A stretch of DNA of 64,000 nt from an uncultured Bacilli bacterium (GTDB lineage: Bacteria > Bacillota_I > Bacilli_A > RF39 > UBA660): NCBI GenBank assembly GCA_934101795.1, contig CAKORY010000001.1, forward strand, positions 182,035 to 246,034, read 5' to 3'. The translations under genes and the position numbers were made by a program. The notes under the pieces were generated by a model, which was not told the DNA's origin, made no database searches, and saw only the letters and a program-made list of their open reading frames with translations. Positions 1-6,598 of the stretch are shown here, piece after piece (the stretch's first letter is position 1; each line of letters starts with the position of its first letter).

Positions 1-1
1 A

Positions 2-955
2 TTTACCTTAATAAAAGAAAGAACAAATAAGTTATTTGTAAATATATTTGGTCCAGATTTATCTTTAAAGGCATCATTTGCAAATACTAGTTATGAAGAA
101 AGATTAATATTTTATATATTTGTTGATAAATATGAAGAAAATAAAAATAATCTAAATTGCTATTTTAAAGATTTAACTTTAAGTGAAATAACTAATATAC
201 GTAATATATATTTAAAAAAATATTTAATAAAATTAGATGTAAATAGTAACAAAAGAAAACTGTTAATTAAATATTTTGGTCCTGATTTAAAAGAAAAATT
301 TAAAGAAAATTTATTTTTTAGTGAAGATATATCAGATCTTATAAATATAATTAGTGAGATAGAGGAAGAATACAAAGAATACCTAAATTATTATAAAGAA
401 GTATGGCGTAATAAAACTTTATGTGATTTAGTTAATTGTCCTAGAAGGAAGCTAGATGCTATTATAAATAAATTAAATAAAAAAGGTAAAGCCTATAAAT
501 TACTTTTAAAAGCATTTGGTAATGATTTAAATAATACATGTAATATAAATGTTTTATCTAATGATGAACTAATAGATTTAGAAATAATATTAATGTGGTT
601 TAGACAAAAATATTATGTTAAGATTGAGTTAATACATATTGATATGGATGATATGTATATCAAATTTAAAAATATAGCACGTAATAAAAAGTATTTTTAT
701 GATTATTTAGATGAAGCAATTAGTTTAATTCCTAAGCACATAATAATAATAGAGCGACTTTTAAATGGTATAGTAAATAATAAAACTTATACAATTAATG
801 AGATTGCTAATATGTTTTGTCTTTCTTTAATAGAAATAAATTATATTTTAGATCAAAGTAATAATTTGTTAAACTTATTATTAAAGTCATATAAAGAGAT
901 ATATAATATTGATGTAGATGTATCTAAAAAAAATCTTCTGTGTAGAATAAAATAG
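2..955 (+). CDS. Repeat protein with HTH-like units (5' end outside window)
   Basis: The frame is open from the left edge of the window to a TAG at 953-955, so the gene starts upstream; 317 residues are visible. I do not recognise a named family. A unit recurs: a helical stretch resembling a helix-turn-helix (for example TLCDLVNCPRRKLDAIINKL) followed by a basic/hydrophobic helix ending in FGPDL, FGPDL or FGNDL (about residues 16, 92 and 171), with a decayed version near the C-terminus (LLLKSYKEIYNID). This suggests tandem small helical domains, possibly nucleic-acid binding, but no function can be assigned. There is no signal peptide or membrane segment in the visible part. An internal ATG at 593 would give only the last third and would break the repeats, so it is not the start. 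Confidence 0.75.
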   Translation, partial: FTLIKERTNKLFVNIFGPDLSLKASFANTSYEERLIFYIFVDKYEENKNNLNCYFKDLTLSEITNIRNIYLKKYLIKLDVNSNKRKLLIKYFGPDLKEKFKENLFFSEDISDLINIISEIEEEYKEYLNYYKEVWRNKTLCDLVNCPRRKLDAIINKLNKKGKAYKLLLKAFGNDLNNTCNINVLSNDELIDLEIILMWFRQKYYVKIELIHIDMDDMYIKFKNIARNKKYFYDYLDEAISLIPKHIIIIERLLNGIVNNKTYTINEIANMFCLSLIEINYILDQSNNLLNLLLKSYKEIYNIDVDVSKKNLLCRIK

Positions 956-988
956 AGCTTTTTTCATATGGTTATATAGGTGATTAAT

Positions 989-1348
989 TTGAAACAAGAA
1001 GAATTTAAAAATTTTGTTAGAACTAAACCAGAACTTATAAAATTTGTTCAAAATGGTGAAATGACATGGCAAAAATTTTATGAGTTATACGATTTATATG
1101 GAACTGATGAGAATGTATGGAACAAATATATATTAGATGATAGAAATGAAGTTGAAAATAGTATTTCTAAAATAACTAATATGGTTAAAAATGTTGATGT
1201 TGATTCAATTAAAAGCCATATAAATACTGCTCAAAAAGCTATTGATTTTGTAACTGATTTAACAAAGAAAAATGGAGTAAATCCTCATCAAAATCTAGCT
1301 AAAGGTCCTGTTTCACCTAGACCCCTTAATAAATTTTTCGAGGATTAG
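989..1348 (+). CDS. ylbD: YlbD-like putative coat protein
   Basis: About 120 residues. The N-terminal part (EEFKNFVRTKPELIKFVQNG, then TWQKFYELYDLYG and a WNKY) matches the YlbD family, annotated in Bacillus as a putative spore coat protein. It abuts a YlbE-like gene exactly as in Bacillus, which supports the call. The start is a choice between GTG at 980 and TTG at 989: the Shine-Dalgarno-like AGGTGAT (977-983) overlaps the GTG and sits 5 nt before the TTG, so TTG is preferred. The C-terminal tail (residues about 90-120) is proline-rich and low in conservation. Function in spores is family knowledge, not visible here. Confidence 0.75.
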   Translation: MKQEEFKNFVRTKPELIKFVQNGEMTWQKFYELYDLYGTDENVWNKYILDDRNEVENSISKITNMVKNVDVDSIKSHINTAQKAIDFVTDLTKKNGVNPHQNLAKGPVSPRPLNKFFED

Positions 1349-1570
1349 ATGGAAAAGTTTTTACAAATGTCATTTAGAGAAAATCCTAAAATGTTTGAAC
1401 TTCTTAAACAAAATTCTTACTATTTTAAAGGCTTGAATCGAGGAGTAGTTGACTATAAAAAATTTGTTTCTGATATGAAAGTAAAATATAAAGAACGTAC
1501 TTCAGATAAGCTTGAAAGTATTATGGATAATATGGAACTTGTTAGTTCTGTATTAAATGTATTAAAATAA
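1349..1570 (+). CDS. ylbE: YlbE-like protein
   Basis: A 73-residue protein starting directly after the ylbD stop codon (zero spacing), with GAGGAT just upstream as ribosome site, so the two are translationally coupled. The pattern FRENPKMFELLKQNSYYFKG followed by VVDYKKF corresponds to the YlbE family (Arg/Pro-rich N-terminus, aromatic pair, then a short linker and helix). The role of YlbE is unknown; it is predicted to be a small soluble helical protein. The C-terminal half, MDNMELVSSVLNVLK, looks like an amphipathic helix. Confidence 0.7.
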   Translation: MEKFLQMSFRENPKMFELLKQNSYYFKGLNRGVVDYKKFVSDMKVKYKERTSDKLESIMDNMELVSSVLNVLK

Positions 1571-1612
1571 ATTTCTTGACCATAATTTTAATAGAAATAT
1601 GTTAAAGTATTA

Positions 1613-1641
1613 TTGACTAATTAGATAATTTATAGTATGAT
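1613..1641 (+). promoter_or_regulatory. Sigma-A promoter for prepilin gene
   Basis: TTGACT (1613-1618), 17-nt spacer, TATGAT (1636-1641), followed by AGAGGAG and the ATG at 1667. The element agrees closely with the vegetative consensus. Confidence 0.75.
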
Positions 1642-1666
1642 TTAATAGTAGAGAGGAGTTCAATAA

Positions 1667-2185
1667 ATGGAAAATATCAAAAATGAACGTGGTTTTACTT
1701 TAATTGAATTATTAGCAGTTATTGTTGTTCTTGCGATTGTATTATTAATGGGGGCGATGGCAGTTATTCCTCGAATGAACGATGCCAGAAAACAAGTTTT
1801 TGCTATTGAAGCTAATACAGCAATTCAAGCAGCATCAACAGCTTTAATGAATAATGCTATAAATCCTAGTGCTAATAAACCAACTTATCCAGTGGGTGAA
1901 AATGTAGTTTGTATAACTGTTGGTGATTTAATTTCAAATGGTGATTTTGATGCTGATGCTACTAAATATGCTGGAAGAGTCTTAATTAAAAAACAACCAG
2001 GTAATAGTAGTGTATATTTATATGTAATTTCTATGACTAATGGAACTTTAATGGTTAATCAAAAGGGTATTGAAAGTGGTAATAATAAGGATATTACTGC
2101 AAGTGATGTTGAAGACTTTACTAGTGGTACTACTTGGGCTTGTGGAACAGATCAAAGTGCAAATAATGCTTTGTGGCCAAAATAA
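1667..2185 (+). CDS. Type IV prepilin-like protein
   Basis: 172 residues. A short charged leader ends in Gly9, then the class III signal GFTLIELLAVIVVLAI with the hallmark Glu at +5 of the mature chain and a long hydrophobic helix. This is the motif cleaved and N-methylated by prepilin peptidase (PilD/ComC). The mature region is a Ser/Thr/Asn-rich pseudopilin-type globular domain (about residues 55-172) with two Cys (in VVCITVGDL and TWACGTD) that could form a disulfide. The product should assemble into a type IV or competence-like pilus, or act as a minor pilin; the assembly ATPase is not in this window. It is a single-gene unit with its own promoter and terminator. A second pilin-like gene lies at 21916. 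Confidence 0.85.
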   Translation: MENIKNERGFTLIELLAVIVVLAIVLLMGAMAVIPRMNDARKQVFAIEANTAIQAASTALMNNAINPSANKPTYPVGENVVCITVGDLISNGDFDADATKYAGRVLIKKQPGNSSVYLYVISMTNGTLMVNQKGIESGNNKDITASDVEDFTSGTTWACGTDQSANNALWPK

Positions 2186-2195
2186 TAAAGTTTCT

Positions 2196-2220
2196 AAAAC
2201 TTCTTTTTAGAAGTTTTTTC
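2196..2220 (+). terminator. Intrinsic terminator after prepilin gene
   Basis: AAAACTTCT (2196-2204), TTTT loop, AGAAGTTTT (2209-2217), then a T-rich tail into 2224. Confidence 0.85.
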
Positions 2221-2240
2221 TTTTGTAATAAAAATAGTTG

Positions 2241-2249
2241 TGCTATAAT
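2241..2249 (+). promoter_or_regulatory. Extended -10 promoter
   Basis: TGCTATAAT (2241-2249) is a TGn-extended -10. The -35 is poor (TTGTAA at 2223-2228, 15-nt spacing). The predicted start is only about 10-12 nt before the ATG at 2268, so GGTGAT (2256-2261) would lie at or next to the transcript's 5' end. Confidence 0.6.
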
Positions 2250-2267
2250 AGTTATGGTGATTGCATA

Positions 2268-2912
2268 ATGAGATTGTTTTTAAGATTTGGAAACTATTTA
2301 GTGCTTTTTCTTATTTTAATTTTAACAGTTATTTCTTTTTATAAAACAGGTTTATATGATAAACTTTTTAAAAAAAGTAGCACTATAGAAATAATTAAAA
2401 GTGATATTGATAAAGATAATGATGGCATAGATGATTATAGTGATATATTGGAAGGGGCTAAAAAGTTTATTAAAAGTGAACCAAAGTATAAAAGTAAATA
2501 TTATGAAGACGGATATCCTACAGATGAATATAGGGTATGTACTGATTTGATATGGTATGCTTTAGATAATGCGGGTTATGATTTTAAAGCCTTAATAGAT
2601 GAAGATATAAAGACAAATAAAGAGGCTTATGATAGTGATGTAGGTGATACAAATATAGACTTTAGAAGAGTTAGAAATATAAAAGTATATTTAGATAGAA
2701 ATGTAAAGTCACTAAGTTTAGATAAAGATTTTAATCCAGGTGATATAGTAGTTTATAAAAATCATATTGCTATTGTTAGTGATAAAGTAAATAAAAGAAA
2801 AGAAAATTATATTATACATCAACATACGTTTTATAATTATGAAGATGATGGTTTATTTAGAGATGAAATAATAGGCCATTATAGATGGGAGATTAAAGAT
2901 GGAAACAAATAA
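2268..2912 (+). CDS. Membrane-anchored DUF1287 protein
   Basis: 214 residues from ATG 2268, chosen because GGTGAT (2256-2261) sits 6 nt upstream and the longer reading would begin inside the promoter. Residues about 7-25 form a signal anchor. A calcium-loop-like acidic segment follows (DIDKDNDGIDDYSDI), then the DUF1287 domain: YPTDEYRVCTDLIWYALDNA carries the conserved Cys-Thr-Asp, DFRRVRN follows, then PGDIVVYKNHIAIVSD with the conserved His, and a second His in IIHQ. DUF1287 is distantly related to NlpC/P60-type Cys/His hydrolases, so a cell-wall or peptide hydrolase outside the membrane is plausible but unproven. The 3' end overlaps the next gene by 14 nt, indicating co-transcription. Confidence 0.8.
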   Translation: MRLFLRFGNYLVLFLILILTVISFYKTGLYDKLFKKSSTIEIIKSDIDKDNDGIDDYSDILEGAKKFIKSEPKYKSKYYEDGYPTDEYRVCTDLIWYALDNAGYDFKALIDEDIKTNKEAYDSDVGDTNIDFRRVRNIKVYLDRNVKSLSLDKDFNPGDIVVYKNHIAIVSDKVNKRKENYIIHQHTFYNYEDDGLFRDEIIGHYRWEIKDGNK

Positions 2913-3405
2913 AAGAAAAGAAAAATTAGTAAAAATATTAATTAATAAGGATTTTGAAGTAACTGATGAAGATGAACTCATTGAAATGCTTTTAGATAAT
3001 CCAACTGCTATTGATTCAGATAAAGAAGAAGATGAAAGAAGAACATTTGGGGATAAACTTGCTGATAGAGTTACTGAAATAGCTGGTTCATGGGGCTTTA
3101 TTATTGGTTTTTGTGTCTTTCTAATTTTATGGATGATAATAAATACTATTTTAATTGTAAGGTTCGATGAATATCCATTTATATTACTTAATTTAATTCT
3201 TTCTTGTATCGCAGCACTTCAAGCACCAGTTATTATGATGAGTCAAAATAGAGCAGCTAAAAAAGATAGTTTAAGAAGTTTAAATGATTATAAAACAGAT
3301 TTAAAAAGTGAACTTATTTTAGAAGTTCTTCATGATCAAATAAAAGATATTCAAATAAGTCAAAAGAAAATATTAAAATTACTTGAAGAAAAAGATGTAA
3401 AATAG
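2899..3405 (+). CDS. DUF1003 integral membrane protein
   Basis: 168 residues. The core is the DUF1003 signature: FGDKLADRVTEIAGSWGFII, a first transmembrane helix, FDEYPFILLNLILSCIAALQ in the second helix, and the tail MMSQNRAAKKDSLRS. Both termini are charged and probably cytoplasmic; the C-terminus (about 130-168) looks coiled-coil. The family is widespread and of unknown function. The start overlaps the upstream DUF1287 gene by 14 nt. Confidence 0.9.
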   Translation: METNKRKEKLVKILINKDFEVTDEDELIEMLLDNPTAIDSDKEEDERRTFGDKLADRVTEIAGSWGFIIGFCVFLILWMIINTILIVRFDEYPFILLNLILSCIAALQAPVIMMSQNRAAKKDSLRSLNDYKTDLKSELILEVLHDQIKDIQISQKKILKLLEEKDVK

Positions 3406-3460
3406 ACTATTTAATGAAACATTTTGGTTAAAACGTGATATAATGTATAAGTGATGTAAA

Positions 3461-3943
3461 ATGAAAATAAAAAAACAAGTAGAATTTAATGATATTATTA
3501 GTGATATATTAAAAAATGAAGAAATTATAGGTTTAAGATATGAATATCATCATGGTATTTCTAGACTTGATCATTCTTTAAATGTTGCTAGATTAACGTT
3601 TAATATGTGTAAATTATTTAAAATAGAAAAAATAGAAGAAGTTACAAGAGCTGCTTTACTTCATGATTTTTATAAGACTGGTGAAGATTCTAGTTTTAGA
3701 GGGCATCCCACTACCGCGGTTAATAATGCTAAAAGAGTATTTAATGTAAATGATATGCAAGCTGATATTATTTATAATCATATGTTTCCTGCTACACTTA
3801 GGGTACCTAAATATAAAGAAACGTGGATTGTTACAACTGCTGATAAACTTGTAGCTATTAATGAGTGCACAAGATATAAATTACCAATTCAAATAGGTAC
3901 AGTATTTTTATTCTTATTTAATTTTATGATGATCCAAAGATAG
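3461..3943 (+). CDS. HD-domain phosphohydrolase-like protein
   Basis: 160 residues. The His-Asp metal-binding pattern is visible: EYHHGISRLDHSLNVARL supplies the first His residues, AALLHDFYKTGE is the HD doublet, and further His occur in FRGHPTTAV and IIYNHMF, with a late Asp in TTADKLVA. This is the arrangement of small HD/HDIG metal-dependent phosphohydrolases, typically acting on nucleotides; the substrate cannot be read from the sequence. It has its own extended -10 (TGATATAAT near 3440) with a GTGATG ribosome site, and ends in a strong terminator. The C-terminal ~15 residues (GTVFLFLFNFMMIQR) are unusually hydrophobic and may not be conserved. Confidence 0.8.
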   Translation: MKIKKQVEFNDIISDILKNEEIIGLRYEYHHGISRLDHSLNVARLTFNMCKLFKIEKIEEVTRAALLHDFYKTGEDSSFRGHPTTAVNNAKRVFNVNDMQADIIYNHMFPATLRVPKYKETWIVTTADKLVAINECTRYKLPIQIGTVFLFLFNFMMIQR

Positions 3944-3963
3944 ACACCATTTAGGTGTCTTTT
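3942..3963 (+). terminator. Intrinsic terminator
   Basis: AGACACC (3942-3948) pairs with GGTGTCT (3954-3960), followed by T residues; the stem overlaps the stop codon of the HD gene. Confidence 0.8.
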
Positions 3964-4023
3964 AAAATGTGGACTTTTTTAATAAAATTTGGTAAAATAT
4001 TAATTGAAAAAGGAAGTAATATT

Positions 4024-4794
4024 ATGAATAATAAAAAATATATAATTATAAGTTTTATAGTGGGGATTGTCTTTTTAGCTATGGGGGTGTTAATAGGTTT
4101 AGTTTATTCTAATAGAGATGTTATTTTTAAAGATAATATATCTAATGAAAATAATATGCCTAAAAATGATTTAGAAAATAAAAATGTAAATGAAATAAAA
4201 GAAGAAACTAAAGGGAAAGAAATATATGAAGAAGTTCCTAAAAAAAATAATGAAACTATAAAAAATGAAATAACAAAACCTAGTTTAAGTAATAAAGATA
4301 ATACTATAATAAATGAAATGGATAATACTTTAAATAGTATAGATGCTGAAAGTAGTTCTTCTAATTTTAGTGATAAAGCTAAAGCAACATTTATAACAAT
4401 CGTAGATTTTTTATTTTATGATGGTACTATAAAAGGAATTACATTTAATGAATTAACTGATGATGGTAAACAAAAAGTTTTAGAAATAGCAAATAAAATA
4501 GATGTAAAACTTGAAGAAGTATCACCTGGTTATAAAGATAAGATATCTAGTACTACAAGTAATGCTTATAATAAAGCAAGTGAGATAATTAAAAATGGTG
4601 CTAGTAGTTTAAATAATTTTGCAAAAGAAAAACTGGGTGATGAAAATTATAATTCAATTATTGATGCTAAAGATGAATTAGTTAAGTATAGTAAGAATGC
4701 TTTAAATCTTGTGGGTAGTGCTGGTTCTAAATTATTTTCATCTACTAAAGATAAATTAAATGATTGGTATCAAAACTTTAAAAATAATAAATAA
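4024..4794 (+). CDS. Single-pass membrane protein, unknown function
   Basis: 256 residues from ATG 4024 (AAAGGAAG about 8 nt upstream; a start at 3955 lies inside the preceding terminator and is rejected). Residues about 5-28 form a membrane anchor, followed by a highly charged Lys/Glu/Asn low-complexity linker (about 35-115). The C-terminal domain (about 120-256) contains FSDKAKATFITIVDFLFYDG and repeated amphipathic segments with KDKISSTTSNAYNKASEII. I do not recognise the family. Topology suggests that the C-terminal helical domain is outside the membrane. Confidence 0.7.
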   Translation: MNNKKYIIISFIVGIVFLAMGVLIGLVYSNRDVIFKDNISNENNMPKNDLENKNVNEIKEETKGKEIYEEVPKKNNETIKNEITKPSLSNKDNTIINEMDNTLNSIDAESSSSNFSDKAKATFITIVDFLFYDGTIKGITFNELTDDGKQKVLEIANKIDVKLEEVSPGYKDKISSTTSNAYNKASEIIKNGASSLNNFAKEKLGDENYNSIIDAKDELVKYSKNALNLVGSAGSKLFSSTKDKLNDWYQNFKNNK

Positions 4795-4842
4795 TACTTA
4801 TTAATTTTATTGTTTAATTTGTAAAAAAAAACTTATATTCTA

Positions 4843-4871
4843 TTTACAAAAATCAAATTATTTGTTATCAT
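4843..4871 (+). promoter_or_regulatory. Promoter of secreted variable protein, with overlapping inverted repeat
   Basis: TTTACA (4843-4848), 17 nt, TATCAT (4866-4871), with an upstream TG (TGTTATCAT). An inverted repeat, TTATCAT (4865-4871) then TTATTT then ATGATAA, covers the -10 box and the presumed start site, so it could be an operator or a 5' hairpin. Confidence 0.55.
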
Positions 4872-4899
4872 TTATTTATGATAAAGGAGTAAACTAAAC

Positions 4900-6417
4900 A
4901 TGGAAAATAGAAAGACAAGAATAATTAGTGTAGTGGCAGTTGTAGCACTAGCACTCACAGTAATAACTGCAACATATGCATATTTTCAAGCTCAAGTGGG
5001 GGATCCAGCAGCAGCAGATATCAAAGTTACTGCAAATACTGTAGATACATTTACATTTTCAAATGGAAGTGCAATATCTTTTAGTATAAATCAAGATAAT
5101 TTTGCAAGTGGAAAAGGAAATCAAACAGGAAGTACATATGCAAGTGCAACACTTACAGCAAATAATAAGACAAATACTGCAACAGAACATTATTATTTGT
5201 ATTTGAATATAGAAGATAATACATTTACATATTCAATAAATGAAAGTACACCAGAAATAATAATGACAGTAACAGATAGTAGTGACACAGAAGTAACTGA
5301 TATAAGTACACTTAATCATGTCATAGTAACTGGAGCAAATGGTGCTCAAGTATCAGGTTATGATATAACTAATAAAAATGGACTTATAACACTATTTAAT
5401 AATAGAGAAATAACAACAACATCAAGTAAAGAAGAAAGATGGAATATTAAAGTAACATTTGTAAACTATGATAAAAATCAAAGTGCAAATGCAGGTAAAA
5501 ACATGAGTGCAAAGGTTATGATACAAAAAGAAGTAGTACCTCAAGTAATATCAGATGTTTGTAGTAATGGAGAAAATTTAGCTACTTGTATAACAACATT
5601 ATCAAATAAAAGTACATCATCATTAACTAATATCTATTATCATAATGGAACAATAACAACAGATGATGGAACAGTAATAGATGCTAATGATAATTCATAC
5701 AGATTTGCTGGAGCTAGTAGTGCAGTAAATAACTATGTATGTTTTGGAAGTACAACAACACCATGCCCAACAGATAATCTATACAGAATAATCGGAGTAT
5801 TTGGAGATAAAGTAAAACTAATCAAATCAACATCTGTAGGAGATAAAGAATGGAATAGTAATGCTTCAAATACTTGGTCAACATCAAGTCTAAATACTTG
5901 GTCAACATCAAGTCTAAATACATATTTAAATAATGAATTTATAAATACATTTGATGAAACAACAAAAGGAAAGATAGCAGAAACAACATGGAAGGTTGGA
6001 GGAAATACATATAGTAAAATACGTGATGTGGTACCTTCAGTAGCATATCAAAATGAAGTGGTACAACCAGATCCGGGTGAATATTCTACAGAAACAGAAT
6101 ATAGTGCAAAAATAGGCTTAATGTATGTAAGTGATTATGGATTTGCGGCTGTCCAAAGTGCATGGACATCCACCCTTTATGATTATGATGGCGCAGCCAT
6201 CAAAAGTGCAAATTGGATGTATTTAGGCACTACAGAATGGACAATTTCCCGTCGTGCGGACCGTTCGAACAATGTGCTCTATGTGAACAACACTGGCAAC
6301 GTGTACAGCGATTACGTGAACAGTGCGTGTGCGGTGCGGCCAGTCTTCTATCTCTCATCTTCTGTGAACTATGCATCGGGAAGTGGCTCTGCCACTGATC
6401 CGATTTTGGTAAGCTAG
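4900..6417 (+). CDS. Secreted DGR-type variable protein (lectin-like C-terminus), copy 1
   Basis: 505 residues. Residues 1-30 are a signal/anchor ending in TATYAYFQA, like the SipW-processed TasA/CalY signals (TYAYFSA). A Thr/Asn-rich beta domain follows (about 35-215). The second half (about 265-505) starts with YRFAGASSAVNNYVCFG, PCPTDNLYRIIGVF and VKLIKSTS, and runs through IGLMYVSDYGFAA and NWMYLG to EWTISRRAD. This layout, ending in VRPVFYL, is that of C-type-lectin/FGE-like targets of diversity-generating retroelements. The last ~60 codons switch from AT-rich to GC-rich codon use (GTG, AAC, TAC, GCG, CGT). A paralogue at 53257 aligns without gaps across the block but differs at most of its central codons. 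No reverse transcriptase is present in the window. The fold and DGR link are inference from pattern; secretion is well supported. Confidence 0.8.
   Translation: MENRKTRIISVVAVVALALTVITATYAYFQAQVGDPAAADIKVTANTVDTFTFSNGSAISFSINQDNFASGKGNQTGSTYASATLTANNKTNTATEHYYLYLNIEDNTFTYSINESTPEIIMTVTDSSDTEVTDISTLNHVIVTGANGAQVSGYDITNKNGLITLFNNREITTTSSKEERWNIKVTFVNYDKNQSANAGKNMSAKVMIQKEVVPQVISDVCSNGENLATCITTLSNKSTSSLTNIYYHNGTITTDDGTVIDANDNSYRFAGASSAVNNYVCFGSTTTPCPTDNLYRIIGVFGDKVKLIKSTSVGDKEWNSNASNTWSTSSLNTWSTSSLNTYLNNEFINTFDETTKGKIAETTWKVGGNTYSKIRDVVPSVAYQNEVVQPDPGEYSTETEYSAKIGLMYVSDYGFAAVQSAWTSTLYDYDGAAIKSANWMYLGTTEWTISRRADRSNNVLYVNNTGNVYSDYVNSACAVRPVFYLSSSVNYASGSGSATDPILVS
5869..5916 (+). repeat. 24-bp perfect tandem duplication inside variable protein gene
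   Basis: Units at 5869-5892 and 5893-5916 are identical and encode NTWSTSSL twice. The paralogue at 53257 has a single copy, so this is a recent in-frame duplication. Confidence 0.9.
6235..6417 (+). other. Candidate DGR variable region 1 (VR1)
   Basis: From the EWT codons (6235) to the stop. Codons 1-33 (6235-6333) are variable relative to the paralogue and rich in AAC/AAT/TAC. From VRP (6334) to the stop the DNA is well conserved with the paralogue at 54658-54741. The GC-rich composition is foreign to the host gene. Confidence 0.65.
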
Positions 6418-6560
6418 GATCGGACATGCCTGCCAGAGCGCTACCGCGTGGTAGGTCAGGCCGGGTGCAAAATAATGCGAAGGTAAGAAATTGGCGTGGT
6501 GGAAGACCCAACTGCCGAGTCTCGCGATTTGTGCGAGGTGGGGCAGCGCGAGTTATCAAC
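6418..6560 (+). other. GC-rich structured island downstream of VR1
   Basis: About 140 nt of clearly GC-rich sequence in an AT-rich chromosome, with no plausible gene. It includes a 40-nt element (6435-6474) that recurs after the second target gene at 54743-54782 with 36 of 40 identities. In this copy it contains a CTACC-gcgt-GGTAG hairpin. Further on there is a nested hairpin: outer stem CTGCC (6512-6516) with GGCAG (6542-6546), inner stem CTCGC (6521-6525) with GCGAG (6533-6537). By analogy with known DGRs, the element just after a variable region may help retrohoming (IMH/hairpin role); this is inference. Confidence 0.6.
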
Positions 6561-6598
6561 AGAAGTTAATAAAAGTATCTGAAGGGAGATAAATAATT

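Noticed and set aside
6230..6559. Long open frame on the minus strand (and a plus-strand frame at 6213-6398) over the GC-rich island
   Set aside because: GC-rich DNA lacks stop codons by chance. The frame is antisense to the variable protein end, has Arg/Cys-rich nonsense composition and no ribosome site.
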